From NCBI GenBank assembly GCA_963575745.1, contig CAUYUJ010017791.1:31001-95000 (forward strand): DNA of 64,000 nucleotides, read 5' to 3'. A model generated the notes under the pieces. It was not told the origin of the DNA and made no database searches. It saw nothing but the letters and a program-made list of their open reading frames with translations. Position 1 is the first letter of the stretch. Every line of letters starts with the position of its first letter. This DNA is from Prorocentrum cordatum. Lineage: Eukaryota; Sar; Dinophyceae; Prorocentrales; Prorocentraceae. The translations under genes and the position numbers were made by a program. This document shows, piece by piece, positions 20,328 to 33,354 of this stretch.

Positions 20328-20428
20328 GGAGTTGGTGATGATGATGCTGCTGCTGCTAATGATGGTGATCCTGGTGGTGGTGGTGGTGATTCTGTTGGTG
20401 ATGCTGTTGCTGGCGATAAGGATACTGG

Positions 20429-20484
<56 letters not shown>

Positions 20485-21528
20485 CCAATGATGTTGGTGG
20501 TGGTGATGATGATGACGGTGATGCTGCTGATGATGATGATGCGGATGGTGATGATAATGCTTATGCACATGATGCTGATGTTGATGTTTATCATGTTGAT
20601 GATGGTGGTGCTGCTGCTTGGGATGATAACGATGCTGGTGCGATGAGGATAACGACGAGGACGATGCTGTTGGTGATGGTGATGGTGATGCTGCTGCTGA
20701 TGGTGATATACATGATGATGCTGATGATGCTGCTGCTGATGGTGATGCTGATGATTATGTTGATGATGGCGTTGATGTTAATTATGATGCTGACGCTGAT
20801 GTTGATGTTGATGATGCTGATGATTACGACGACGACGAGCACGAAAACGATGCCGATGACGACGACGATGACGATGATGATGATGCTGATGATCATGCTG
20901 TTTCTGCTTATGATGATGCTGACGATGATGATAACGATGATGATGATCATGGTGATGCTGCTGATGATGACGCTGACGATGCTGATGCTGCTTACGAGGA
21001 TGACGATGCTCTTGAGGGTGATGATGATGCTGCTGATGATGATGACGATTATGATGATGCTGCTGATGATGATGCTGATGATGCTGCTGACGATGATGTT
21101 GGTGGTCGTCGTAATCATGATGATGCTGATGCTGCCGATGATCATGCTTATGATGATACGGAAGCTGAGGCTGATGATGTTGATGATGCTGAGGAGGAGG
21201 AGGAGGAGCAGGGAGAGGATGAGGATGAAGATGATACTGCTTATCCTGGTGATTATTACTATGATGGTGATGGTGGTAATGATGATTAGGATGCTGATGA
21301 TGATGCTGATGATGATGATGACGATGATGATGACGATGATGCTGACGATGCTTATGATGCTGATGTCGATGATGCTGATGATGATGCTGATGATGTTGAT
21401 GCTGATGATGATGATGCTGATGATGGTAATGCTGATGACGATGATGCTGATGATGCTAATTCTGATGATGGTACTGATGATGATGACGACGATGATGATG
21501 ATGATGTTGATTTTGATGATGATGAATC

Positions 21529-21572
<44 letters not shown>

Positions 21573-21585
21573 GCGGTGGCTGATT

Positions 21586-21624
<39 letters not shown>

Positions 21625-21760
21625 CTGATGCTGTTGCTGCTGATGATGTTGATGAGGATGAGGATGAGGATGAGGATTAGGATGAGGATGATGATGAGGA
21701 TGAGGATGAGGATGAGGATGATGATGACGATGATGATGATGATGATGCTGATGCTGATGC

Positions 21761-21822
<62 letters not shown>

Positions 21823-21830
21823 ATATCTTG
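20328..21830. repeat. GAT/GCT trinucleotide tract (~1.5 kb)
   Basis: Continuous GATGATGCTGAT-type triplets with occasional AAC and GGT units. The long poly-Met/Leu, poly-Asp and poly-Ile/His frames follow from period three and are not genes. Confidence 0.95.
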
Positions 21831-22229
21831 TGATGGCGGTGATGATTACGATGCTGATGATGCTGATGACGATAAGGAGGAGGAGGATGAGGAGGAGAAG
21901 CGGAGGCGGAGTAGAGGACGGATAGGAGGGAGTGGGGGAGGAGGATATTCGCAGATTTCTTTGTCTCACGCAAACCCGCGTTCCCAGAGATCCTCATCGT
22001 TTGCCCGGGGTAAGGTGTTTTGTGTTTTTTGCCCCACCTCCAGTTCGGTGGTCCCGGGGCCTGGTGACGGCTCTCGGAGGCCGAGCTGGAGGGAGCACGT
22101 CCGCTTTGAGACAACGAGATCGAGATTCGGTCTCCCTTCGTCCTGCTCCATGATCCGCCTCCCTCCACGGTGGCGGGGCGAACGCGTGCCCATTCACGGT
22201 CCATCCTCGCTCTTGGAGCCTCGAACTCA
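21831..22229. other. No gene recognised
   Basis: Unique spacer between two tandem arrays. The segment near 22005-22075 (CCCCGGGGCCTGGTGACGG) was not matched to any element. Confidence 0.4.
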
Positions 22230-22560
22230 TACCTTCGATCCCGGGTCCTACATCTCTGGCCCTCGAGCTCAGATCCGCGGCCCTCGATCCTCGAGCGCAG
22301 ACCCTCGACCCTCGCTTTCGGACCCTCGATCCGCGATCCTCGATCCTCGATCTCAGATCCTCGATCCTCGACCCGCGATCCTCGATCCCCGATCTCAGAT
22401 CCTCGATCCTCGCTCTCGGACCCTCGACCCCGGATCCTCGAGGCTCGACCTCAGATCCTCGATCCTCGATCCTCGATCTCGATCCTCGATCCTCGATCTC
22501 AGATTTTCGATCCTCGCTCTCGGACCCTCGACCCCGGATCCTCGAGGCTCGACCTCGGCC
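22230..22560. repeat. CTCGATCC minisatellite
   Basis: Units CCTCGATCCTCGATCTCAGAT and variants, with a longer duplicated block (GGACCCTCGACCCCGGATCC near 22417 and 22525). Open frames DPRSQILDPRS are artefacts. Confidence 0.9.
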
Positions 22561-22654
22561 CCTGCTCCCTCCGGGGGCGGAGGCCCCCAAACGGGGCGGT
22601 GGCCACGCCGTGCGGTGAGTCGGTGGGGATTCGGGGTCACCGCACGGTTTTTGG

Positions 22655-22745
22655 GAGGAGGAGGAGGGGGAGGAGGAGGAGGAGGGGGAGGAGGAGAAAG
22701 AGGAGGGAGGAGGAGGAGGAGGAGGAGGAGGGGGAGGAGCACCCC
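22655..22745. repeat. GGA microsatellite
   Basis: Imperfect GGA run. The flanking sequence down to 23140 is GC-rich, with no supported gene. Confidence 0.9.
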
Positions 22746-23139
22746 CCTCCCCCCCTTCAACTCCCGGTGGTGGTGGCGGAAAGCAGGCCCCGCGGGCGCC
22801 TGCGGCCCGACCCAGCGCGGCCGGCTCGCGCCGCCCTCGCGCCGCCCTCGCGCCCGTCTCTCAGGACGTCTCGGGCGACAGGGGCCTCCAGGATCCCGAC
22901 ACCGTGCGGGGGGATCTCGAGGTCACCGCACGTTGTGTCACCGCACCGCTTCGGGACATCACATCCCTCCATGGGGCGGAGGCCCCGAGCCCCTGGGCAT
23001 TGGGGGGGCTCCGAGGCCCCGACGCCCGCGCCTCGTGCAACGCGAAGCAGTGGGGCGGCTCCATCCAGCGGCAGGCCGCCGCGGCGGCCCGCGGGAGGGC
23101 GTCGGGCGCGGGGCGGCAGGAACCTCGGCTCGGCGTGAG
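22746..23139. other. GC-rich spacer, no gene supported
   Basis: Open in several frames on both strands, with no motif. Two diverged copies of GGATCCCGACACCGTGCGG-like words occur (22890-22925 and near 22635), the second as GTCACCGCACGG. Confidence 0.35.
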
Positions 23140-23270
23140 GAGTAGGAGGAGGAGGAGGAGGAGGAGGAGGAGGAGGAGGAGGAGGAGGAGGAGGAGGAGG
23201 GGGAGGAGGGGGAGGAGGGGGAGGAGGAGGATCGTGGAGGAGGAGGAGGAGGAGGAGGATCGTGGAGGAG
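23140..23270. repeat. GGA microsatellite
   Basis: GGA triplets with two copies of GGATCGTGGAGGAGGAGG at the end. Confidence 0.95.
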
Positions 23271-23478
23271 GATCCCGCGCCGCCGCTTCTGGCCCACGTT
23301 GTCCACGTGGGAGTCCCCGTCCCAGGCATGATCGCGCCGTGAAAGTATCGGAGGTTGGGGGGTGAGATCGAAGTGGAACGGAGAGCCCCCCACCGGGAAA
23401 TCGGTTTCGGTTTCGTGTTCGTGTCGTGCGTGCGGGCGGGGCGAAGCTGCGTGCGCGGGCGAAAGGAATTCATTTTGC

Positions 23479-24054
23479 TGTCGCTAGTGGTTTGCCAACA
23501 CAAATGTTTCCCCCGCCCTCGCGTGTCAAGCGGTGGCCCGCATTGTCCCGTCGGTTGCCCGCCGTTGTCCTGTCTGTCGCTGGTGGTTCGCCAAAATAAA
23601 AGTTCCCCCCGCCGGCGCTTATCAAGCGGTGGCCCGCATTGTCCCGTCGGTTCCCCGCCGTTGTCCTGTCTGTCGCTAGTGGTTCGCCAACATAAATGTT
23701 TCCCCCGCCAGCGCGTGTCAAGCGGTGGCCCGCATTGTCCCGTTGGTTGCCCGCCGTTGTCCTGTCTTTCGCTAGTGGTTCGCCAACATAAATGTTTCCC
23801 CCGCTGGCGCGTGTCAAGCGGTGGCCCGCATTGTCCCGTCGGTTGCCCGCCGTTGTCCTGTCTGTCGCTGGTGGTTCGCCAACATAAATGTTTCCCCCGC
23901 CGGCGCGTGTCAAGTGGTATCCCGCATTGTCCCGTCGGTCGCCCGCCGTTGTCCTGTCTGTCGCTAGTGGTTCGCCAATATAAATGTTTCCCCCGCCGGC
24001 GCGTGTCAAGCGGTAGCCCGCATTGTCCCGTCGGTCGCCCGCCGTTGTCCTGTC
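23479..24054. repeat. Six tandem copies of an exact 96-bp unit
   Basis: TGTCGCTRGTGG begins a new unit at 23479, 23575, 23671, 23767, 23863 and 23959, so the period is exactly 96 bp with only point differences (for example TGTCGC to TTTCGC at 23767). Because 96 is divisible by three, both strands stay open over the array and encode a 32-residue repeat. No start, splice or codon bias supports translation. Confidence 0.95.
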
Positions 24055-24735
24055 GTGAGATCGATAGTGAGATCGATAGTGAGATCGATCGTGAAATTGA
24101 TAGTGACACCGAAAGTGAGATCGATAGTGAGACCGAATGTGAGACCGAATGTTGGATCGATAGTGAGATCGATAGTGAGATCGATAGCGAGATCGATCGT
24201 GGAATTGATAGTGGCACCGGAAGTGAGATCGATTGTGAGATCGAATGTGAGATCGATAGTGGGATCGATAGTGAGATCGGTTGTGAGAGCGATTGTGAGA
24301 TCGATAGTTAGATCGACTGTGAGATCGATAGTGAGACCGATTATGAGACGGATTGAAAGATCGAGCCCGCATTGTCCCGTCGGTGGCCCGTCGGTGTCCT
24401 GTCGTGAGATCGATAGTGAGATCGATCGTGAGATCGATAGTGAGATCGATGGTGACATCGATAATGAGATCGATAGTGAGACCGATAGTGAGATCGATTG
24501 TGACATCGATTGTGATATCGATTGAGATCAATAGTGAGACCGAATGTGAGATCGATCGTGAGATCGATAGTGAGATATATTGTGAGATCCATAGTCTGAT
24601 AGTGGGATCGATAGTGACATCGATGGTGAGATCGATGGTGACATCGATTGTGAGACCGAATGTGAGACCGAATGTTGGATCGATAGTGAGATCGATACTG
24701 AGATCGATAGTGAGATCGATCGTGAAATCACCATT
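24055..24735. repeat. GAGATCGATAGT 12-bp array
   Basis: Begins directly where the last 96-bp unit ends and continues for about 680 bp as GTGAGATCGATA units, some with GACC or GACATC. About 24367-24410 contains a shortened 96-bp-type segment (GCCCGCATTGTCCCGTCGG) embedded in the 12-bp array; another fragment lies at about 24733-24760. The EIDSEID frames are artefacts. Confidence 0.95.
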
Positions 24736-25304
24736 GTCCCGCCGGTTGCCCATCATGTTTTTTTTGCATCACGGTTGCTCATCATTGTCCCGCAGGTTGC
24801 TCATCATGGTTGCTCATCATGGCTGCTCATCATGGGACACCATCATGGTTGCTCATCATGTGACACCTTCTCTTGCTTCTCCTCCTCGTATCCTTAATTT
24901 TAAACTCTAACCTAATTCTTTAGATCTTTAGTTCGGCTCAAGGGCTCAGCCCATGCGACGCAAGTCGGTCAGCTCGTCGCCTTTTTGCTAGAACGGAGGC
25001 TCGATTGCCATTCATCGCCTCCCTCCTCCTCTCCTCCCTCCTCTGAGGATGGCGGCCACTTTCATTTGGTATCATGCGCCGGGGGGTGCCGTTCTTGGGC
25101 CACTTAGTCGTCAGAGGACAAATAAATGCCGTCATTTATTGCCCATGCCGTCCTTCCAGTCCCCCCGCCACGTCATCCACACCATCATCGGCCGTCAGCA
25201 CCACATTCACCACAGTTGTCGTCATGAGCCCCCCCCCTCCCCCCCCCCCACAACCTCCTTATCACCCGCAGGGTGGTAGTATAGGTATGCAATTGTGAGT
25301 GCGC
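24736..25304. other. No gene recognised
   Basis: Starts with short TGGTTGCTCATCATGG repeats (about 24770-24860), then unique sequence. Confidence 0.45.
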
Positions 25305-25600
25305 AGTTGCGAGCATCGTGTTCGGTGGAGCTCCCCATGGGGCCACGAGACGTGTGAGCGTTGTGCCGAAATGGGTGGCGGGGACGCCTGCGAACGGTGC
25401 CACTGGGACCTTGGGTGGAGTTCCCTACGGGGCCACGAAGCATGTGAAGGGTGTGCCGAAATGAATGGCGGCGGGGACGCATGCGAACTGCGCCAGTTGG
25501 ACCTTCGGTGGAGCTCTCCACGGGGCTGGGCCACGAAGCGCGTGAGGGGTGTGCCGAAACGGGTGGCGGGGACGCCTGCGAACGGTGCCACTCGGCGGTG
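25305..25600. repeat. Three tandem ~90-bp repeats
   Basis: Each copy has GGTGGAGYTCYCC, GGGGCCACGARRCRTGTGA, TGTGCCGAAAYGRRTGGCGG and GGGACGCVTGCGAACKG in order. No coding support. Confidence 0.85.
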
Positions 25601-27020
25601 AGGACCTCCACCTCACTTCGCTGTGAAGCAGGAAGCCATGACGGACGGTTTTTTCTGTTTTTTCGGCCTCTGGGGGTCCTCGCTGGGCTCCGACGGGGTC
25701 CCAGACTTGTGGGGGCCCATGCTGCGACGCCAATCGCGGCGTCCGATGTGTGGGGGGACGCGTAACTGCATTCAGCCAGTGTTGTCAGGATGAGTCCCTC
25801 TCAGGGGCATCGTTAGGGGGGGGACCTGCCCAGGGGGGGATGCATCGGCCCCCAGTCGCCCATTCATCGCCGATGGGGGCCCGATGGCCTACCCCGCTGG
25901 GGACAGTGCGGATTCGCCATCGGGGGCCTAAGTACCGCTGATCAATGGGCGATGTATCCGCGATAGCAGCTCGATGTTCCCCTCTGGAGCTGGTCCCCCA
26001 AACCTTCCCCGTCAGAGGAGCAGCATCTGCTCTCCAGGGGGCCATGAGGAGGTGCAACTTTCCAAGGGTGCCCTGGCATCCTTTCAGAGGAAGCTGTGTG
26101 GTCCCGCAGACAGGTTGTTCTTCCAGACCTGCTGGTCTGTGTGTCGGGGAGTCACCGCTACCACAGTTTTCCTTCTAGTTTTTTTCGCAACCGTCAGCAG
26201 GTGTACTACCAGGGCCTACCCGTGACTCTGAGAAGGTTTGACCCCTCTCGCTTGCTCCCTCGGCGCGCCAGTGAGCTTGCGAGCACGGCCGGGACTCGGA
26301 TGGCTCTGTTGGCTCGGGGGCCTTGAGCTGAGACGGGGGTCAATGCAAACGGGGATCAGCCAGAGCGCCCGATCTTGCAGGAGCCTGCAGGGCCAGGGTC
26401 GCATTGACCCGGGTTTGGGTGCAGGATCCTGCAGGATCTTGCGGGATCCTTCGCATTGACCCGGGTTTGGGTGCAGGACCTTGCAGGATTCTGCAAGGGT
26501 TGGCCGACCTGGGTCTGGACTGATCCGGGTCAGGAGATCCCCGATTGGCAGCGGGCCGAGCGCTGGAGGCGCAGCAGACTGGGGCGGCTCTCGTGGCTCC
26601 AGGAGGCACATCTGTGGTGCCATCCGGCAGAGTCCAACGTACCCTGCTCCAGTACGGGGCGCTCCAGAAGGAGCTCTTCGCCCGCCAGAGATCGAGGCGT
26701 TGCCGTCGATTCCTCTGCCAGGGGCGGCGGAAGGCTGGCGTCCGGCTGCGGAAGTCAAACGAGGCCGCCTCCGCCAGCGGAAGCAGGGGGAAGGGTGGCG
26801 GAAGGCGGCGGAAGCCCCACCCAAGAAATGACACCTTTTGGGGGGGGTCAGGCTTTCATGCTGGTCCTGCTTGCCAGGCAGGCGCCCTGAGGCGGTTCTC
26901 ATATTTTTCGGGTGCTTCCTGTTACCCATGGAGCTTGCCACTAAGCGTAGATCAACGTTTGCTCAACCTCCCCTACTCTTCTCTCTCCGCCGCCACCCCC
27001 CCTTGGGTATATGACTATTT
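25601..27020. other. Spacer with M7 repeat and an unresolved possible exon
   Basis: About 25825-25985 is an M7 copy (ATGCATCGGCCCCCAGTCGC, CTCGATGTTCCCC). About 26395-26500 has two near copies of GACCCGGGTTTGGGTGCAGG with palindromic GGATCCTGCAGGATC. About 26540-26830 has GC-rich open frames (one reads RTLLQYGALQKELFARQRS, another EIEALPSIPLPGAAEGW and stops); no frame or splice site could be preferred. Confidence 0.35.
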
Positions 27021-27024
27021 TACC

Positions 27025-28265
27025 GTGCCCGGGCGCGTGCCCGGGTGCCCAGGTGCGTGCCCGGGCGCGTGTCCGGGTGTCCGGGTGTCCGGGTGCCCGG
27101 GCGTCCGGGCGTCCGGGCGTCCGGGTGTCCGGGCGTCCGGGTGTCCGGGTGTCCGGGTTGTCCGGGTGTCCGGGTGTCCGGGTGTCTGGGTGTCCGGGTG
27201 TCCTGGTGCCCGGGTGTCTGGGTGTCCGGGTGCCCGGGTGCCCGGGTGCCCGGGTGTCCGGGTGACCCGCGGGTGTCCGGGTGTCTGGGTGGCCGGGTGT
27301 CCGGCGGGTGTCCGGGTGTCCAGGTGTCCGGGTGTCCAGGTGTCCAGGCGTCCGGGTGCCCGGGTGTCCGGGTGTCCGGGTGCCCGGGTGTCCGGGCGTC
27401 CGGGTGTCCGGGTGTCCGGGCGTCCGGGCGTCCGGGTGTCCGGGTGTCCGGGCGTCCGGGTGTCCGGGTGTCCGGGTGTCCGGTGTCCGGGTGTCCGGGT
27501 AGGTGTCCAGGCGTTCGGGCGTGCGGGTGTCCGGGTGTCCCCCGGGTACCCTGGTGTCCGTCCGGGTGGTGGGTGCCGGGGTGCCCGGGTGCTCGGGTGT
27601 GTCCGGGTGGGGTGGCCGGGTGTCCGGCCGGGTGTGTCCGGGTGTCCGGGTGTCCCGGGGTATCCCGGTGTCTGGGTGCCCGGGTGGGTGCCCGGGTGTC
27701 CGGGTGTCCAGGTGTCCGGGTGTCCGGGTGCCCGGGTGTCCGGGTGCCCGGGTGCCCGGGTGCCCGGGTGTCCGGGTGTCCGGGTGTCCGGGTGTGCGGG
27801 TGTCCGGGTGTCCGGGCGCCCGGGTGTCCGGGTGCCCGGGTGTCCGGGTGCCCGGGTGTCCGGGTGTCCGGGTGCCCGCAGGTGTCCGGGTGTCCGGGCG
27901 TCCGTCCGGGCGGGCGTCCGGGTGTCCGGGTGCCCGGGTGTCCGGGTGTCCGGGTGCCCGGGTGTCCGGGCGCCCGGGTGCCCGGGTGCCTGGGTGTCCG
28001 GGTGCCCGGGTGTCCGGGTGCCCGGGTGTCCGGGTGTCCGGGTGTCCGGGTGTCCGGGTGTCCGGGTGCCCGGGTGCCTGGGTGTCCGGGTGTCCGGGTG
28101 TCCCGGTGTTCGGGTGTCCATGTGTCCGGGTGTCCGGGTGTCCGGGTGCCCGGGTGTCCGGGTGCCCGGGTCTCGGGGTGCCTGGGTGTCCAGGCGTTCG
28201 GGTGTCCGGGTGTCCGGGTGTCCGGGTGTCCGGACGTCTGGGTGTCCAGGTGTCCGGGCGCCCTG
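27025..28265. repeat. CCGGGTGT octamer array 1 (~1.24 kb)
   Basis: About 150 units of GGGTGTCC and GGGTGCCC. GGG recurs every 8 bases with 5-base spacers, the pattern of G-quadruplex-forming DNA. Long open frames exist in every phase on both strands because eight and three are coprime and no unit pair makes a stop; they are not genes. Confidence 0.97.
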
Positions 28266-28374
28266 TTGCGACAGCGTTCAGGCTCCCTGATGCCCCAATG
28301 CGAAAGTGTATGTAGGCCCGGTTACAAAAATGAGTATAGAACACCAGAGAAAAGAAACAATCATATTTGTTGTT

Positions 28375-29265
28375 GTCATGGGGCTATAAGGCCATTGAGC
28401 TATGGGGCTGTATCGCAACATGGAAGCATGGCAAATTATAGGGATATAGGGCTATTGGGCCATCGGGCTATAGGGATATTTGGCTATAGGGCTATAAGGT
28501 ATATAAAGCTATAGGGCTGTAGGGCCATAGGGCTAACGGGCTGTAGGTCTATGGGGGTATAGGGCCATAGGGCTATATGGCTAAATGGCTATAGCGTTAT
28601 TTGCCTATGGGGCTAGAGGACTCTAGCGCTATATGGCTAGAATGTTATAGGGCTATCGAGCTATAGGGTTATGGGGCTGTAGGGCTAGGGCTATAGGGCT
28701 ATAGGGCTGTAGGACTATGGGGCTATGGGGCTATAGGGCTATATGGTATAGGGCTATAGGGCTATACGGCTATAGGGCTATGGAATTATAGGGCTAATTG
28801 GCTGTAGGGCTGTAGGGCTATAGGGCTGTAGAGGTATAGGGCTATGGGGTTCTAGGGATATAGGGCTATGGGGCAACAGGGCTGGCGGGCTATAGGGCTA
28901 TAGGGCTGCATAACTATAGGGCTATAGGGCTATAGGGCTATAGGGCTACAGGGCTATAGGGCTATACGGGCAAAGGGCTATAGGGCTATAGGGCTACAGG
29001 GCTATCGGGCTATAGGGCTATAAGTCTATATGGGCTATTGTGCTATATGGCTATAGGGATATCGTGCCATATGGCTATAGGGCTATAAGGCTATAGGGCT
29101 ATAAGGCTTGAGGGCTTTTGGACTATAGGGCGATAGGGCTATAGGGCTAGAGGGCTATAGGGCTGATTGGCTATTTGGCTATTGGGTTTATGGGCAAATT
29201 GGCCTAATGGGACCACTTGGGCTAATTGGATTGATGGAGTTATATGGCTATGGGGCTATAGGGCA
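28375..29265. repeat. GGGCTATA octamer array (~0.9 kb)
   Basis: Units GGGCTATA with frequent variants (GGGCTGTA, GGGATATA, TGGCTATA). It starts soon after the first octamer array. Again GGG recurs every 8 bases on the + strand. Confidence 0.95.
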
Positions 29266-29464
29266 CCCCCGGGCATCTGGGCCCGGCCACCGAAATCGGC
29301 GGCCCGGTTCACCTAACCATGGGAATCCGCTAGGACCCCAGCGGAGGCAAGCTCTGATTGCGGAATATGTATACACGTATGAACGTAAAAAAGTGTATGT
29401 ATGTATATATGTACACGTAGAGATACAGTGCAAGCCAAGACCGGGACGCTATGCTAGGCCACGA

Positions 29465-30600
29465 CCGGGACAAATTCTGGAAAGATTGAGAGGATGTCGT
29501 CTCAGGCGAATGTGGCTGGGCCACCAGGGGGCAGGACATCATCGAGGTCAGAGTTGTGAGGATGTCTCTGGCGAACATGGTTAAACCACCTCAGCTCAGG
29601 GCGTCTTGGAACCCAGAGTTGCGAGGATGTCTCATGAAGGAGTGGCCCGACCACCTGCTGAGGGCTTCTCGGAACCCAGAGTTGCGAGGGTTTCAAGCGA
29701 GAGAGGCCGAACCACCATGGAGCAGGGCATACCTGAGATCAGAGTTGCAAGGATGTCTCAGGCGACAGTGGACGGACCACCTAAACTCAGGGCATCTCGG
29801 AACCGAGACTTGCGAGGATGTCTCAGGCGAAAGTGGCCGGACCTCCATGGGGCAGGACATCATCGAGGTCAGTGTTGTGAGGATGTCTCTGGCGAAAACA
29901 GTTAAACCAGCTCAGCGAAAGGCGTCTCAAAACCCAAAGTTGCGAGGATGTTTCAAGCGAAAGTGGCCAGGCCACCATGGGGCAGGGCGTCTTCAAGGTC
30001 AGAGTTGCAACGATGTCTGAGGCGACAGTGGCCTGACCACCTGCTCAGGGCATCTCGGAATCCAGAGTTGCGAGGATCTCAGGCTAGACAGGCCGAGCCA
30101 CCATGGGGGAGAGCATATCCGAGATCAGAGTTGCGAGAATGTCTCTGGCGACAGTGGCCTGACCACCTGAGCCCAAAGCATATCGGAATCGAGACTTGCG
30201 AGGATGTCTCAGGCGACAGTGGCCGGACCACCATGGGGCAGGAGATCTCTGAGGTCAGAGTTGCGAGGATGTCTCTGGCGGAAATGGTCTGACCACTTCA
30301 GCTCAGGGCGTCTCGGAACCCAGAGTTGCGAGGATGTCTCCGGCGAAAGTGGCCGAAACACCATGGGGCAGGGCATCTCCGAGGTCAGAATTGCGACGAT
30401 GTCTCAGGCGACATTGGCCAGATCACCTCATGTCAAAGCATATCGGACTCCAGAGCGCCGACGATGTCTCACGCGGAGCCAGCCGAAACACTTCGAGACC
30501 CGCATTTGCGAACCCAGAGTGGTGAGGATGTCCAAGGCGAGGGTGCCCAGATCACCTCAAGTCGCGACATCTCTGAACCCAGACTTCCGAGGATGTCTCA
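29465..30600. repeat. 65-bp minisatellite, about 17 units
   Basis: The word AGAGTTGCGAGGATGTCTC recurs about every 65 bp (for example 29551, 29616, 29680, 29742). Intervening sequence alternates between CATGGGGCAGGRCATC and CTCAGGGCRTCTCGGAACC types, so the true unit may be a 130-bp pair. No coding support. Confidence 0.85.
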
Positions 30601-30837
30601 CGCGAAACGGGCCTCCTCCTCCTCATCCTCCTCCTCCTCCTGCTCCTCGCCCTCGCCTTCTCCCTGGATGCTGTTCGCCGGCATGCAGCCCGAGATGCGG
30701 GTTGCGAACGCCTGCTGCTCCCCGTCCTCCTCCATGTCCTCCTCCCACTCCTCCTTCTCCCCCGCCGCCCTCCCCTTGCGTCAAATTCCACCCCCGGCTC
30801 CTCGCTCTCCTCCTCCTCCTCCTCCTCCTCCTCCTTC

Positions 30838-31465
<628 letters not shown>

Positions 31466-31589
31466 GTTGTTTTCGCGGCGGGAGTGCTGCTCCACTGCCC
31501 GGACTACTACGAGTGGTGTTTAAAGTGGTACTACTCGTGCTGATACCATTGCTATACTCAATGACGGGATCGAAACCGACAGTATTTCT

Positions 31590-31750
31590 CTCGAGGAGAG
31601 CGCCCCTAAAGCTCCCAAGAGCGCTCCAAGAGGACCCCAAGAGGCGCCCAAGAAGCCTCCAAGAGGCTCCCAAGACACCTCCAAGAGGCCCCCAAGAGGC
31701 GTCAGGAGGATCCCCGAAGCACCCAAGATGCCCCCCAGACGCTCCAGACA
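31590..31750. repeat. CCCAAGAGGC minisatellite, inverted relative to 17.6 kb
   Basis: Units GCCCCCAAGAGGC and CTCCAAGAGG are the reverse complement of the TCTTGGGGCC family at 17560-19930, so this short patch is an inverted dispersed copy. Confidence 0.8.
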
Positions 31751-31859
31751 TCCGCGGAGGCTATTATGTCTGTCCGTTTTCCTCCTCCTCCTTCTCTTCC
31801 TCCTCCTCCTCCTCCTCCTCCTCCTCCTCCTTCACCCACATCTTCGTCTGGATCTTCCC

Positions 31860-32680
31860 CGTGCCCGGCCGGGTGCCTGGGTGCCCGGGTGCCAGGGTGT
31901 AGGTCTGGGTGTCGGGGTGTCCGGGTGCCCGGGTGCCCGGACGCCTGGGTGTTGGGGCGTCCGGGTGCCCGGGTGCCCAGGTGCCCGGGTGCCGCCTGGG
32001 TGTCCAGGCGTCCGGGCGTCCGGGTGCCCGGGTGTCCAGGTGCCCGGGTGCCCGGGTGCCCGGGTGCGTGGGTGTCCGGGCGTCCGGGTGTCTGGGCGTC
32101 CGGGCGTCCGCGCGTCCGGGCGTCCGGGTGCCCGGGCGTCTGGGCGTCCGGGCGTCCGGGCGTCTGGGTGCCCCGGTGTCCTGGTGTCCGGGTGTCCGGG
32201 TGTCCAGGTGTCCGGGTGTCCGGGTGTCTGGGTGTCCGGGCGTCCGGGCGTCCGGGCGTCCGGGCGTCCGGTTGCCCGGGTGTCCGTGTGTCCGGGTGTC
32301 CGGGTGTCCGGGCGTCCGGGCGTCCGGATGTCCGGGTGCCCAGGTGTCCGGGTGTCCGGGTGTCCGGGTGCCCGGGTGTCCGGGCGTCCGGGTGCCCGGG
32401 TGCCCGGGTGTCCGGGTGTCCGGGTGTCCGGGTGTCCGGGTGCCCGGGTGTCCGGGTGTCCGGGTGTCCGGGTGTGCGGGTGCCCGGGTGTCCGGGTGTC
32501 TGGGTGTCCGGGTGCCCGGGTGCCCGGGTGTCCGGGCGTCCGGGCGTCCGGGTGCCCGGGTGTCCGGGTGTCCGGCCGGGTGTCCGGGTGTCCGGGTGTC
32601 CGGGTGCCCGGGTGCCCGGGTGTCCGGGTGTCCAGGCCGGCGCCCGGGTGTCCGGGCGCCCGGGCGGACGCCCGGGCGGA
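31860..32680. repeat. CCGGGTGT octamer array 2 (~0.8 kb)
   Basis: Same unit as the array at 27025-28265, with more GCGTCCGG variants. The two arrays enclose a 3.6-kb block of other tandem repeats. Same G-quadruplex-like spacing. Confidence 0.97.
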
Positions 32681-32689
32681 GGAATAGTC

Positions 32690-33354
32690 AGATTGTGCCC
32701 CCCCTTGTCGACAGAGGGCGCCAGTGTGGCCGAATAGGTCAATGTCCGTAGTGAGTGGGAATTACTAAAAGATACATTTTGTCATCCCGTGGCGAAAGCA
32801 AGCGTCCCAGACATGACCGCGTGTGAAAAGATTCAGACAGAGGTTCCTGGCCATTTTCGGCTCCAGGGGCCCTCGCCGGGCCCCGGGACCTTCAAATCAG
32901 GATTTAGGATGACAAGCCTCCTTAGGGGAAAGGGCCGGGTTTTCCGGGGGGTGGGGACGGGGGGCAGTAACGTCACGATTCGCGCCCGCACAGTCTGAGA
33001 ATGTTTCCGAGTGCCTACTTGACTCGTCAAACATGAGTTGACGGTTTCAATTTCAATGCTGGTATGAGGTGGTGCTTGTGTGGTGGGCGCTATTCCGATG
33101 CTGGCATGAGGTATTCGGCCCCAGACACAGGGGTGTCCGAAATCCGGCCGTACCCTCACAGCATTGAAGAACGCGCTTTCTGACAGGTGCCCGAACTATC
33201 GAGCGCTTCGATCTCGAACAACGTTTCAGTTTACTTCTGACGAGGCTGGTGCGAGCGTTTCGTGAGTGCCCAGACGGCGCTGGAACGAATCGTGATGTCA
33301 TCAGGTGGGGGGATGGGGGGGGCGCGGGCAACAGGCACTAATGCGAACAACGAT
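32690..33354. other. No gene; weak D1 copy
   Basis: About 32840-32960 resembles D1 (TTTTCGGCTCCAGGGGCC, GGATGACAAGCC). About 33050-33125 has two copies of TTYCRATGCTGGYATGAGGT. Otherwise featureless. Confidence 0.45.

Noticed and set aside
20332-21969. Poly-Met/Leu, poly-Asp and poly-His/Ile frames
   Set aside because: Products of a GAT-type trinucleotide tract, with no unique protein sequence.
23355-24756. Frames of 318 and 428 codons over the 96-bp and 12-bp arrays
   Set aside because: Unit lengths divisible by three keep frames open; no start context, splice sites or codon bias favours either strand.
26545-28514. Open frames of 368-581 codons on both strands over the octamer array
   Set aside because: They follow from the GGGTGTCC unit, which makes no stop in any phase; all frames repeat an 8-residue word.
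31702-32751. Open frames of 280-346 codons on both strands
   Set aside because: Same octamer artefact in the second array.
32846-32864. GGCCATTTTCGGCTCCAGG as a second relict spliced leader
   Set aside because: It has an inserted base in the core and matches the D1 repeat (also near 13275), so it is better explained as D1.
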